Assembly: GCA_034401135.1 (NCBI GenBank)
Contig: JAWZSP010000005.1
Span: 2,914,001-2,978,000 of the forward strand
Origin: Volutella citrinella
Taxonomy: Eukaryota; Ascomycota; Sordariomycetes; Hypocreales; Nectriaceae
Direction of reading: 5' to 3'
Length of the DNA: 64,000 bases
Each line of letters begins with the position of its first letter. The first letter of the stretch is position 1. The notes beneath the pieces are model-generated. The model was not told where the DNA came from. It made no database searches and saw only the letters and a program-made list of their open reading frames with translations. The position numbers were made by a program, and so were the translations under genes. Positions 50,002 through 61,276 of this stretch are shown here, piece by piece.

Positions 50002-51779
50002 TGCTGAAGCGGGGAATGCGAGACCGCGAGTGGTTGGATAGATGATCTATTGGTGTTGAGGCATTGTGCCACTGGCCGCTGGTTGGATGGTGGGATGAGC
50101 TGGCTGAGAAGTTGCCTGTTAGCAGATACCTGGCGGCAGCGCATGGTATGCGCGCAACATCGGTATCTTCCAACAGCCAAGAGACTCCTCATCAGGACTG
50201 CAGAATAAGAGGAATCATTGCAGAGCTGCCATAACTAAAACGAGCGTATTGCCCAAAGTGCGGCTAAAAGAATCGGACCAGGTTGCCAACTTTTTTGATC
50301 TCCGGTTCATGACACAGCCCCCTGAAAGAGTGAAGGCTACTTACGGACGATGCGTACCACAAGTGAAGGGACACCGCCAGCCATTGGCCAGTGAAGCACG
50401 AATATTTGCGCTCAGAACGGCATGACAAAGCCATTCAAGTTGAAGACACCAATCAAGAAAAAAAACGGCTTATTCATTCAAACATCACCAAGGGAACCCT
50501 CCGATACAGGTGTGGCTAATAAGGATGGAAGCAGCACGTCCTTCTCATTGACTGCTGACACCAACGCTACTGTTTTGGCAATATCAGTCAAGGAAACTTT
50601 CTGAAACGGAAAACCAAAGCATCATCTATCTATAGGCCCGGAACATTGAAACCCCAACATCATTGTCTTTGAGTTGCCAGCAGCTTCAGATGCCGAGCTG
50701 CACACATCGCGCAAACGCATCGCTGGACAACACCGGCACTTGGTCGCACAGACCTAGGTCGTGGTCCGAGCTCCATCGGCCATGGTCTATTCCCTTTTCG
50801 ACGATCGCAGGGCCGCCTCTCCGCTGCTGACAAACCAGCTTCCCCTCTAAACTACACAACGTAGCTTCGTCCTCACGTTATCACGGCCCAATCCGCGTAT
50901 TGAAGCTTCCTCAACCTGGTCGAGGATATCAGTGCTCCCCCCATCTCTAGGAATCGAAGGGGTGCTGGCACCTCACCGCGAATCCCGCTAGGTGTGGCTA
51001 CTTCGGTGCGTGAGTGACCTACAAGCCAGCGCGCTTCCACACGCTCAGAAGCCTGACCCCCCAGGCTCGTCTTCAAGCGGTGTTAGAGAGTCAGAGGACC
51101 CGGACTTACAGAAGGCGCGAAGACCGAGGCTGAGACAGGAAAGCGGAGACCTCGAGACGAGACACTTTGTCTACCTAAGCAGATAACTTGTCTGCCTGCT
51201 ATTCCACACCCCTCACACAGGCCACGGCCTTCTTTTCGAAGTACGTAGCCCACACCTCTCACGCTGTCCGGCGCCGGCTTGCAGGGGAGGAGTCCGCAGG
51301 CGCAGCACGTAGCGAGGCCTTGTGTTGCCTTGCACTTCCTCCCCCCGTTTCCCCCACATGCTCGCGGCAGAAGAAGCTCTGCTCCGAGAAGGCCGACACA
51401 GCCAAGCTCATCTCTTGAGCTGTCCCAGAAGCGCGGTTGCCTGCAGCAGCCAGCAAAGCCCGACTTGTGACTTACAGCCAACAAGGCTAACACAACCAGC
51501 AGAACCGGAACCAGGCCCAGGGCGGATGCCGACCCACCCAACCAATCAGACAGCTGCGGCGCCCAGCCACGCAATTTTTCCGGCGGCCAGGAGCGGATCT
51601 TGGAAAGGCGCTTCCCTGGTCTGCCCATTCCCCCCATCCCCTCCATCGAGTCCGTCCCCTTCTCTCCTGGTTACATAATCTCGCACGTATCACCACCACC
51701 CAGTCACCAGCCATCCCGTCCTTCACGCCAGCGCCCTCGCCCGCCCCGTTAATAATCCTCGCCTGCTGCTGTTATTTGA
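50002..51779. other. Intergenic: pterin dehydratase and kapC promoters
   Basis: 1.8 kb between divergent genes. No supported gene; a 60-codon frame at 50422-50604 is the only one with an even composition and has no recognised product. The last 250 bp before kapC is pyrimidine-rich. Confidence 0.5.
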
Positions 51780-53193
51780 ATGCTGAGTCAGACCCTCAAC
51801 CCCCAGAGCTCAAGCATGCAGACACCGTCCGCCAACGGTGCCAATACCCAAGGTCAGTCAGTCAATCCACGGGCTCCTCGCCCGTGTTCAGTTCGTTTTG
51901 TCCAGGGCATGCCTCCGCATCGCCGCCTTCGTCATCGTGCCTCGTCCTACTGCTTCCGCCTCCTCGCGATCCTCCATCCCCCAGCATCTCGCTACCACTT
52001 CCCATACACGCCTTGACATCATCCCTGTCTATTGTGCGCCTCGATGCGCAAGTCCGCTCCGGGCGACAATTCCCGTCTCTCATCCTGCCCTCGCTATCTG
52101 CAAGTGGATTGCTGCTCCTGAGGCCGCATCGTTTCGTGTCTTGCTCCTAATTGTCGTTGGCGTCCTTCGTCGCAAATGCACTCGGCTTGCCCACCACTGA
52201 CACGAACCCCTCCTCGCAGAGCAGCACTTGCGCGCACAGCTTGAACTCCTCAAGAACCACGACGCCGCGTCGCCATCTGCTTCCACGTCTTCCGGGACCC
52301 GCGATCCGAGGAACCAGCCGCTTCAACCTGCCCCCGCGCGGCCGTCGAATGGATACGACGAACTGTCGCAAGACGCCCTTCGAGCCTTAGCTGCCAAGTC
52401 TGCGGCAGACTCCCACATTCACCCCGATCTGCGCGCCCACCCGAACCACCCCCCTCCCGCAGCCATGATGCCCATCGCCCCCCCGTCGGCTCATGGCCAT
52501 GCCCAGGGCCCTCCTCCTGGTCCTTCTGCCACGCCAATTGCTCCTGCGCCTCCCGTGCCTCTCCCCGCCGAAGGCTCTCCCGATGGCCGAAAGGCTAAGC
52601 GTGAGCTGTCGCAGTCAAAGCGTGCGGCGCAGAACCGGGCTGCTCAAGTATGTCAATTCTCTTTTTCCGTTTGCCAACTGCCACCAGGAGCACACTTGGC
52701 CCCGTGTTCGCGTTGCTGACAAATTCCGCTCCAGAGAGCTTTCCGCCAACGCAAGGAAGGGTACATTAAGAAGCTGGAGCAACAGGTTCGCGACTACATG
52801 GAGATGGAGCAAGCCTTCAAGACCATGCAATCGGAAAACTATGCCCTTCGCGAATACGTCATTCACTTGCAGTCGCGGTTGCTTGACGTACAGGGCGAGT
52901 TCCCGCCGCCACCGCCCAACGTAAACCTTTCACAGCAGACCGCTACCACTCCTGGGCCAGTGACGACTGCCGCGGAGCCTAGTACGAACAACGCCGCGGT
53001 TGGGACACCACTCGAGGCTGTTGCACAGGCTGTCGCTGGTCTGGCGGCCCAGGAGCAAATGGAAGAGCGTCAACGCTATCCCAGTCCTGGTTTCAAGGGT
53101 GAGCCCGCAACCGAGGACACAAGATCCGCCGAGGAGATCAATAGGCAGCTGCAGCAACCCGACGAAGGTGTGACTCAACCTGCCGCGGTTTAG
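51780..53193 (+). CDS. KapC-type bZIP transcription factor
   Basis: Exons 51780-51852, 52220-52647 and 52735-53193; 319 aa. The basic region and zipper lie at ~150-215 (KRELSQSKRAAQNRAAQ joined to RAFRQRKEGYIKKLEQQV across intron 2), a Yap/AP-1-like basic region with the QNRxAQRAFRQRK pattern. The N-terminal half is Pro/Ala/His-rich, the C-terminal part Pro/Gln/Thr-rich, both probably disordered activation regions. KapC is conserved in filamentous ascomycetes and acts in the nucleus; stress and growth roles have been reported for homologues. The first intron is 367 bp, several times longer than any other here. A second in-frame ATG occurs at residue 13. Confidence 0.93.
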
Positions 53194-53782
53194 GAAGCCG
53201 AGTTTCTGGTGTAAGTCGGCAGCCATGGGCTATTTTGAATCTTGGCGTTTGGGTGAATGCGATTGCTGGCGAATCACATGGGAGAGTGTTTTTGATTGGC
53301 GTTCTGGGAAGGGGCCTCTGCACGAGGAATAATGTGGCATTTTCTTTCTATTTCTTTGGTCTGCCCTACCTATCCCTCGGTTGGGGGATGAACGCACTCC
53401 TTTGGTATAAGGAGTGATGGGGGTAGACGATGTTGGGGGATTGGGGTCGACGCCTCGGCCCAGCTGGTCCAAGGTTGCGGCATTGGACATGCGCGTGTAC
53501 ATTGGTCTGATGTGAAGGCGTGATGTGATGTCTTGCACATGCCTGGTCTCACACTCTCGTCTTGCAAAGACGCGAGAGGACGTGTAGCCAACAACATTTT
53601 GGGTTTCTTTACAACCAAGTAGAACTCGAATAAAGGACATCGTTCATTGACGCAGACCATCTCTTTAAGCAGCCAACAGAAATTTAATACCCATGCATTG
53701 ACCAGCTAAAAATCCAGCTTTTGACTCCCAGTCCTGCACCCCTTCTCCGATTGCCCTCTCCATCAATATGCGCTGAATATTT
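53194..53782. other. Intergenic between convergent kapC and ARP5
   Basis: 589 bp of 3' flanks. No supported feature. Confidence 0.5.
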
Positions 53783-56240
53783 CTACACGTAAGAGTTGCC
53801 CATGTCGTGCTCCTAAGCGATTCGGTTAGCAAGGCACTGCCATTGCGGGGGAAGAAAGGGGCGATGTGCAAGGCCAGGAGCGGCTCTGCGGATTCAATGA
53901 CATACCTTGATATAGTCCGGTCCCTTCTCCTGGTACTCCTCGCGCGAGATGCGAGCCATCTTCCACGCAGGCGTGCCAACCCAGCCGGCAGCGCCCTTCC
54001 AGGCGTCCAGCAGGGGATCCTGAGCGCGACGCACCTTCAAGGGTGAGTCGGCGGGCAGTAGGGCGCGCAGGCCGTCGCGGACGCGCTGGTCAAAGCCCTG
54101 GAAGAGCGTGTTGCCGCCGGTCAGGAAGACGTCCTTGAGGAAGGCGTCGCGGTCCACCGAGGCCAAACCTCCGAGGCGCTGGTTGAGGATGTCGCCTGCA
54201 ATCTCGACAATGCCAGCTTGATCGACGCCGGCAATGGACGGGCGGAACACAACCTCGGGCACGCGGATGCGCTCAACGTTAAGGTGGATCTGGCTCAGCT
54301 CCGCCTGGGACGCGGGATCGAATGGACGAGGCCCGCGAGCGAAGGCGTGGAGGAGCGACTTGGACCAGTCGGACTGGGCTTCGTGCGTCTGCTCATAGTC
54401 AAAGTCTGGATCGTACTTGAGCAGGTCCTGCTCAACCGCCTTCAGGCTGGAGTGCAGATCCTCCTCCTCCTGCTCATCATCGCTGTTGTCGCCCACCGCG
54501 ATCTGGCGATAGACGCCCCAGTCGTCGTCGTTTGCGCCAAACGTGTCGTCGTCACCGCCACGGCGTCGCTTCTTAGTCGGGTTGTCGGAGGCAAGGTTGG
54601 CGATGCTCTTCATGCGGATCTGCGACGCCAGGGATTTGCGGTTTCCGAGGTCTTGCTTCAGGCGGTCCCGTTCCTTCATTTTCTGGAGGGTATTGGCATG
54701 GCGCTGGCGGCGCTCGTCGAGCCAGCCCTCGAGGTCGTTTTCGCGCCGCTCATTGTCCAGACGCTCCTCCTCGGCGATGCGCGCCTTCTCGGCCTCCTTC
54801 TCGGCCTTGGCGCGAGCGCGTGCTTCATGGTTGGACTTCATGAGGCGCTGCTGGCGCTTCTGCTTGATCTGCGCATCGTCAAGCTGGTCATCCGGAATCT
54901 CGAGGAGGCTGAAGTCGGGTTGTTCCTGTTCCTCCTCGGGATCTCCACCGACGTCCTTTGTTCGCGCCTTCTTGATGGCCTTTTCCAATTCCTTGACGAT
55001 CTTATCTAGTTGGTTTTCGTCTTTCATGTCGTTGCTGTCCAGCAAGCGCCTGACCTCCTTCTTCGTCTGGTCTGTGATCCGTCGTTGCAGGTCCTTGTAG
55101 TATTCAAGATCCTGCTCCTTCTTAATGAGCTTTTCGAGGCGCATCTTGGCCGCCTGTTCCTGCAACCGCCTTCCGCTCTCCTTCTTCCGCTCGGCAATTC
55201 TGGCGAGCTCCTCCTCGCTCTTCTGGACCACAACCTCCTCGGTGTATGGGTACTGGATGACTATATCACGATCCTCAAGGCCCGTCCAGTCGAGATAGCC
55301 TTTGAGCTCGTCATCGTAATTTGTCGACATGTAACCGTGATCCCGAATCATGTGCTCAGCCTGGGATATGTTGAGCTTTCCAGCAAAGGTCGGGTACTTA
55401 AGCCTGATGAGCTTCAGCAAATATTCGGCGTTCTGGAAGCCACCCCAGTTCAACCTGGTAGCTTGGGCAAGCATGGCTTTCGAGTTGTATACTGGTATCA
55501 CGTGTGTCGAGGTGGACGAAGAGGAGACAACCAGTCCGGTCTTGCCTTGGTTGTGCCTGTACGCGAAGAGGGAATCGATGCCGTATGCGAGGGATGGTGC
55601 TCCGTAGCACTCGAAAATGATCTCCGTCATTGCTATATGATGGTGTGAGTTCGGTTTCTTAAGAATGAATTATACACACCTACACTTTCTTGAATAGGGA
55701 AGATTGGCGACAGCTTCAGTCATGACGATTGGCACATCAATCTTGCCATCAGCTTGGTTCATTCCTAGTTTGAGAAAGGCGTAGTCCAGGACATGCTCCA
55801 TGACATCCCAGTTGCTAACTATGCCTGTGCCAGTTTCGAAGGCGCTTCGAATATGGCCTTTGGCGGTCGTGTCGGCGTAGCAGTCGGCTCCGGCGAAGGA
55901 GAAGGTTTTGCCAATCTTTCGGTCGCGGTATTTGGCCATTATCGGGGGAATACTGAATTGGGGCTTGGACTCGAAGGACCATCCAGCGCGGACGGCAGAG
56001 GATCCTGTCGGGAGGGTTAGCTCATGATGGCCAGGGAGCAGTCAGTCCTGGATCGCGCTCACCATTGTCAATGACGATGGCAGTGCTGCCGGGCTGCTCA
56101 TGCGCTCGCTTGCAGCCTTTTGTGTCGGGCTCGATGTACTTCTCGAAGCGCGTCTCCTTCACAGGGAAGATTCTGGCTGGCGGGTAGGTTTTCGGCTCAG
56201 GCGCCGCGACAACGGGCTGATCGATGGCAGAGGGCGCCAT
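53783..56240 (-). CDS. Actin-related protein 5 (INO80 complex)
   Basis: Exons 56240-56063, 56004-55684, 55632-53906 and 53812-53783; 751 aa. The actin fold starts with VIDNGSSAVRAGW (across intron 1) and continues with MTEIIFECYGAPSLAYGIDSLF and FLTGGNTLFQGFDQRV. Between them is the Arp5-specific insertion of ~300 residues, highly charged and coiled-coil-like (KKEQDLEYYKDLQRRITDQ, RARAKAEKEAEKARIAEEE) with a basic patch KKRRRGG. The last 30-nt exon adds EHDMGNSYV. Arp5 binds Ies6 to form a module that couples INO80 ATPase action to nucleosome sliding in the nucleus. DAD4 lies upstream on the same strand, and IES6 just beyond it. Confidence 0.96.
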
Positions 56241-56869
56241 TCTGTGATGCGACAGGGCGGATGTGGAAGGATGATTAGGAGAGGAGGGGGAGGAGCATGT
56301 TGGGTCGAAGGGGAAGCGGAAATGGGGTTCCGGGCGCGACCTGGCGGCTGGTCACCAATTGGAAGGTGGGAGGCGAAGTTGTGAGAGAGCTTGGGTCGGC
56401 AGCAAGAGTTCGGATGGCCTGCGAGGCTACGAGGCTGTTGAAGGGACCCGACGTGACACAGGTGCTGCACTACCAATGGTCCACTGGCCACCACTGGGAT
56501 AGTGGACCCACAGCGCCAAACAAGACTCCTGGAGCAACATGGTGTACGACTGATTCAACTACTATTAGCGAAGATGTTTGTGAATCAGAGGTAAGGCTTT
56601 AGATTGCTGATGTATCGTGTAAAATTCTACATTGGCAGTTGAATCTATCGCTTCAGCGCATGCTGCCCCATAAGGGCTTCCACACAGCTTCCATCCATGC
56701 TAGGCTCCCGATGACCACGGCCTGACAGGAACAAATGGCCATTTTGAAAGAGAGGCATCTGGTGTAGCATGGAAGATGGATTATGTTGTACTTTCATTTC
56801 GTCATTCAAGTCATTTAAGGCGCATGAATGTATGTACAAAAGGCATTCTTCTTCTCCCACCACCTTTGT
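56241..56869. other. Intergenic: ARP5 promoter and DAD4 3' flank
   Basis: 629 bp between two minus-strand genes. The segment next to ARP5 is G-rich on the plus strand (C-rich on the coding strand). Nothing else seen. Confidence 0.5.
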
Positions 56870-57309
56870 TCAGCTTGGAGGCTTCAAGTTATCGGTTGCT
56901 AATTCGCACTTTCGTTAGATGCAAATCGAATCCTGAAGCTTAGAGAGAAACGTACCCTCGAGATGGAAAAGCACATTCGATTGATAGTTCTTGAACATCT
57001 GGGCAACCAGCTCCACATTCATGTTCTGGATGTTGATATCCTAGATATCACGGGTCAGCATATATTGAATACCCGGCTTGACACGTTCTGCGAACCTGGA
57101 GGCTCTTGTTCATGACAATGACAGCTTCGTTCAGTTTTTCCTGTTTCTGTTAGGCCAGGTTGTAGATTCGCCAGCATCAGGAAGATGTCCATACCACATT
57201 GGTGATGATGCGAGAGAGCAGAAGATTCTGCTGGTGCTCGTGCGGGCTTTCCTATTTCAACATGAGAATTGGAATACAGGTATAAAATTAAACAACCGAT
57301 ACTTACCAT
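56870..57309 (-). CDS. DASH complex subunit Dad4
   Basis: Five exons: 57309-57307 (ATG only), 57251-57195, 57140-57096, 57040-56956 and 56898-56870; 72 aa, the same length as yeast Dad4. Joined product: [20 protein letters not shown], then [34 protein letters not shown], ending [11 protein letters not shown]. The family core is unmistakable. The first exon is just the start codon, bounded by a perfect GTAAGT donor; in-frame TAG right before exon 2 rules out a start there. Dad4 is one of ten DASH/Dam1 subunits that link kinetochores to microtubules as oligomers or rings. Intron 3 uses the unusual donor GTTCGC. The gene is shorter than many exons nearby and easily missed by gene finders. Confidence 0.95.
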
Positions 57310-57596
57310 CGTGTTGTTTGTGGTCCTTGCTTGTTCGACGTAGATCGCGCTTCACCTTCACCGTGACCAAGGGTACTCCACTGTTTACATGCGTGGACCA
57401 AACAGGGTATGCGGTAAGGGGCGGCAGAATCCCGGGATCGCGCTGGACCCAGCCTCATGTAGTCGCAAGTGCCAGCTTTGATGACCACTATTATTCCAAC
57501 TCGTCGCAAAGGGGATTGTTCAGCTGAAGGCGTTTCTCTCCTACGCAAAATTCCCTCCCGACCTCCGCGCTCCACGCCTGATAACCAGTCGCCAGA
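57310..57596. promoter_or_regulatory. Bidirectional promoter between DAD4 and IES6
   Basis: 287 bp separate the two start codons, so the genes must share promoter DNA. No obvious TATA box. The IES6 side is pyrimidine-rich with CCCTCCCG. Confidence 0.6.
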
Positions 57597-58166
57597 ATGG
57601 CAGCACCTACAGAAGCTCAGATCGCGCATCAACAGCTGATCGAGCAGCTCGACATCCACTCGATCCACAAGACCTTCCGCAGCTCGACCTGGAAGCCGAA
57701 CCAACGCCGCAATAAGAACCTCAAGGCCATTGTTGGCGATGCCTCACGCCGAGAAGCATCTGCCATGGGCACCCCCCAGGATGTGAGCGGTAACGCCACT
57801 CCAGCCAACGACGATGGGCTCTCGACGAGCGGCACAAACACACCAGCTACAGAGAACGGCAGCCAGCCACCGAATCTCGCCCAGGCATCCCGCAGCCTTT
57901 CAAAGTTGGTCCTTGAGAAGAGCTTGAAGCCACCTGGGGCTACCGGGTCCGCCCCGAATGCGACATATACGAACATTGAATCAGCACCGTCCCTGGCGCA
58001 CTCGAAGCACTACTGCGACGTCACTGGCCTGCCGGCCCCATACCTCGACCCGAAGACGAGGCTACGATATCACAACCGGGAGGTCTTCGGCCTGATCCGG
58101 TCGCTTCCGCAAGGTGCTGCTGAGCAGTTTCTCGAGGCACGCGGCGCTCATACGGTGCTGAAGTGA
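57597..58166 (+). CDS. INO80 complex subunit Ies6 (YL1-C domain)
   Basis: Single exon, 189 aa. The N-terminus (LIEQLDIHSIHKTFRSSTWKP, RRNKNLKAI) is the Ies6-specific part; the middle ~60 residues are Ser/Thr/Pro/Asn-rich and probably disordered; the end holds the YL1-C domain (KHYCDVTGLPAPYLDPKTRL, FGLIRSLPQG). Ies6 pairs with Arp5 as a stable INO80 module that contacts the nucleosome. The partner gene ARP5 begins only 1.36 kb away, with DAD4 between them. The ATG at 57597 was chosen because it gives the family's normal start and length. Confidence 0.95.
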   Translation: MAAPTEAQIAHQQLIEQLDIHSIHKTFRSSTWKPNQRRNKNLKAIVGDASRREASAMGTPQDVSGNATPANDDGLSTSGTNTPATENGSQPPNLAQASRSLSKLVLEKSLKPPGATGSAPNATYTNIESAPSLAHSKHYCDVTGLPAPYLDPKTRLRYHNREVFGLIRSLPQGAAEQFLEARGAHTVLK

Positions 58167-59242
58167 GCAAGAAGCTGGCCCATCCCGTGTTTCGATTACG
58201 ATTGGTGCATCACATTAGGGAGGTTCGAGTCACTGGGTTATATGGCACGAGCTGGACTACATTGCGCCAGGAGTGACAAAAAAATGTCCAACCAACAAAG
58301 TCAAGCCCCAACTATGCACCCGATGCCTTTCGACAAAGGGATGGCAATTGACGCTCCGGCTTAATCGTGATTGTGTTTGTTCTCTGCCTAAGTCGACGGC
58401 GTACCGAGAACGTATGGAGGACGTATCTCAGTTGCTAGAGCAAAGTTGCTCCGGCTGTCGCGGCAGGTGCCTGAAAAAAAGAATATGGCGTTGCACCCTT
58501 GTGCACTATGAAGCAGATTCCGGATCCTCTGAGAGCAAAATAAGGGCGGACGGCGATGCAGGTCGACTGGACTGCAAGTATGGAACAAGTGCCGTCGACA
58601 AACCGACTCAGGTCCGAAGAGCTCTTAGCAGGTAGCCTTACCGTTAAATAAACAGAATCAAAGCAGCCAAAGCTTTCTTGCTTGCAAGGTGACATGGTAG
58701 ATGTGCACCTCTCTCCCCTATGTGTGTGGAGATGTCAGTCACTGGAAGGTAAAGGTGAAGGAATGGAATGGATTGCATGTGTAGAAATTTCAAGAGGTCC
58801 AGGGCAATTAATTAGGTGCTCCAGATGGATTTCGCTTGTGTCCACTATTACCCTAGCCAGCAGCCAATCGCCACGCGCCAGTTACAGGGGACACGATTGC
58901 CAGTTGGTGCATTGAATCGCTATCAGCCCGCCACGCGCTCTGACACGCCAGCTCCCGCCAGCGAACTTTGCTACGTACCATTGCCATCCATGCTGCTAGT
59001 TTGAGGGTTGCTGAAACAGACGGGAGGGATTGCAATTGGTGGCCCCCCTTGGCGACAAAGAGATCCGCCATCCATTCATCTCGACCGACCCTTGACGTTT
59101 GCTCGCTCCGTTCGCGTGACCACGACGAAACAAACAATTGTCCCTTCGAACACACCGGCGCAAGACCTTGTTGCGACCCTCGAGCCAAGCTTAGCAGAGC
59201 GCCGCCCTCCATACCATTTTGAACCCCGCCAGCTTCGCCAAC
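58167..59242. other. Intergenic between IES6 and GOT1
   Basis: 1.1 kb, IES6 3' flank and GOT1 promoter. No supported ORF or RNA gene. Confidence 0.5.
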
Positions 59243-59985
59243 ATGTCGATGTGGCTTTCCGATACTCAGAGTACGTTGCGCCTTGCGGATAAGAACCGGG
59301 TGGCGATGGACTTCGCGCGAAGTGGCAGGAGGACAAGAAAACAGCGAGTGTGAAACAGACTGCTGACGGAGCCTCAATGTAGAGATCGGAGTGGTCTTCT
59401 GCTCAGGTGGTAAGTGGCCAACAAGCTCCCGCAGCTCCCACGCATTGTGAGCCACCTCACTGACCGTACACTTTCTGCAATGCAGGAGGTTTCTTCCTTA
59501 TCGGAGGCGTCATGCTCTTCTTCGACCGGGCTATGTAAGTTGTCGCGCGCGCAAGGTTCCCCTGCTCTGGCCGTCGTGTAAGCTAACCTCTGGTTTGTCT
59601 AGGTTGGCCATGGGAAACGTACGAATCTCCTGCGATCGCCCTTGAACGAACGAGCCCGAGCGAGCCAACACTGACAACCTACCTACAGATTCTCTTCCTC
59701 ATTGGCCTGACCATTATAATTGGCCCGCAGAAGACGTTGCTCTTCTTTGCGCGGAAGCAAAAAGCCAAAGGGACGGCAGCCTTCTTCCTGGGCCTTCTGC
59801 TCATCCTGATGAAGTGGACATTTATCGGCTTCATCGTCGAGGCATACGGAATAGTCATCTTATTCGGTGACTTCCTGGGGACGATCGCCGGCTTCGCACG
59901 TTCCCTGCCGGTCGTTGGCCCATACATTGGCCTCGTTGTTGACCGCACAGGCCTGGGCCGCCGGAACGCTGAGTTGCCTGTTTGA
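59243..59985 (+). CDS. Golgi transport protein Got1
   Basis: Exons 59243-59270, 59383-59409, 59486-59534, 59603-59618 and 59689-59985; 138 aa, the family length. Four of five exons are under 50 nt, the fourth only 16 nt. The protein has four membrane helices: VVFCSGGGFFLIGGVMLFF, MGNILFLIGLTIIIG, AAFFLGLLLILMKWTFIGF and GIVILFGDFLGTIAGF, with the family motifs FFDRAMLAMGN and GPQKTLLFF. Got1 acts in ER-Golgi vesicle traffic and Golgi membrane fusion, redundantly with Sft2 in yeast. Phases agree at all four junctions, which supports the micro-exon model. It converges on the profilin gene. Confidence 0.94.
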
Positions 59986-60578
59986 GGGACCAAGGCAGCC
60001 AGACGACGGAGGCACCCAGCTGTCTTCTATTTATCGGATGCCGATGCGATGCCCAACGTCATGGTGCATTATTCTGTGTGATAATTTTTCGTCGGCTTGT
60101 CGGTTGACAAGCTTGGGAGTTGAGGAATGGGTAGACTACTTGCATTGGAGTTTTGGGGGAATCTGTCAAAAATGAACCGTAGCCGATGGCTTCACAAAAG
60201 ATGCACTGTTACATCATGATCAAAGCGGCTCCAAAAAGTGGTCACATGAAATTTCGTCGCTCGCTGCCCATCGGATTTCAATCTTTCTTCACTGAAACAA
60301 GATCATGGCACATGAGTTTATGCCGACAAGCAGACATGTGGCAAGTTGGATTGCCAGTATGCAGAACCGGGTAGACACAGACTCTTGCGAATGCCCCATG
60401 GTCAAAACCAAAGATTCCCCTCTGCCCACCATCCTCAGACCAGAACCCAGATATCCTTTCTCTTGACAAAATAATTGTTGTATGGTATGTACGGACCGTT
60501 GAGATCGCGTCTTCAGACAACCTCCGGGTATCGAACTCTATCAAATCTCCCTAGGTCTGTCGTGCCTCTGGAACTCGT
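59986..60578. other. Intergenic between convergent GOT1 and profilin
   Basis: 593 bp of 3' flanks. Nothing further seen. Confidence 0.5.
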
Positions 60579-61276
60579 TCAGTAGCCCACTCCGACGAGA
60601 TAGGTGGCGAGCGATTCGACGGTCTGGCGGGCGTTACCAGCAACGCCAGTTTCACCGTGGTGGCCAACGATGATGGCTTGCTTGGTCTTGCGGAGGGCGA
60701 CGCCCAATCGGCCCTGGAGAGAAGATTTGTTAGCGTGGCAAATTGGAACCAGAAGTGAAGGGCTTTCAAGCCGGAGCATAAAACATACGTTTCGAGCATA
60801 CGCGCTTCCTTCGTTTTCGTCGACGGTGGTCAAGACGTATCGGCTGCCAGCGATGAAAACACCGTTGGCGAAGGCGTTGTCCTTGGCCGCAGAGTCGCCG
60901 CTGACGATTCCAGAAATGGCCTTCATCTCCTCAGGCTTGAGCTATTGATGGTCGGGTTATTAAAGCTAGCTCGGATAAGGCGAAGACAAGCTCCCCGTGT
61001 CGGCCTACCTCAAATCCATCCGATGTAGCCCAGCTACTGTCACCTGCCAGGCTGATGATGGAGGCCTTGTCGATGTGGCCGCTGCCGACCAGGCTGGACG
61101 TTCGGGTTAGCATCGGAGTCTTGTTGCGGACCTCGTTCGAGCGTAGGAGCCTACCTCGTCTTGATGTAGTCTATGCGGTGAGAAGCCTCATGTTAGCCAT
61201 CAGTCTCGCCTCGCTCGTGCTCTAGTGAGGGGCAGAAGCAGTGGATTAAAAGGCGCAACGTACCATTCCACGACAT
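60579..61276 (-). CDS. Profilin
   Basis: Exons 61276-61264 (13 nt), 61170-61155 (16 nt), 61093-61009, 60941-60789 and 60713-60579; 133 aa. The start MSWNDYIKTSLVGSGHIDKA is spread over three exons and is typical of fungal profilin, as is the end QTVESLATYLVGVGY. Conserved parts SLAGDSSWATSDGFELKPEE and RLGVALRKTKQAIIVGHH fit the actin- and lipid-binding fold; the terminal helices and W3 form the polyproline-binding face. Profilin feeds ATP-actin to formins at growth sites. Phases agree at every junction. Confidence 0.96.

Noticed and set aside
54218..55009. 263-codon open frame on the plus strand
   Set aside because: Antisense shadow of the charged insertion of Arp5.
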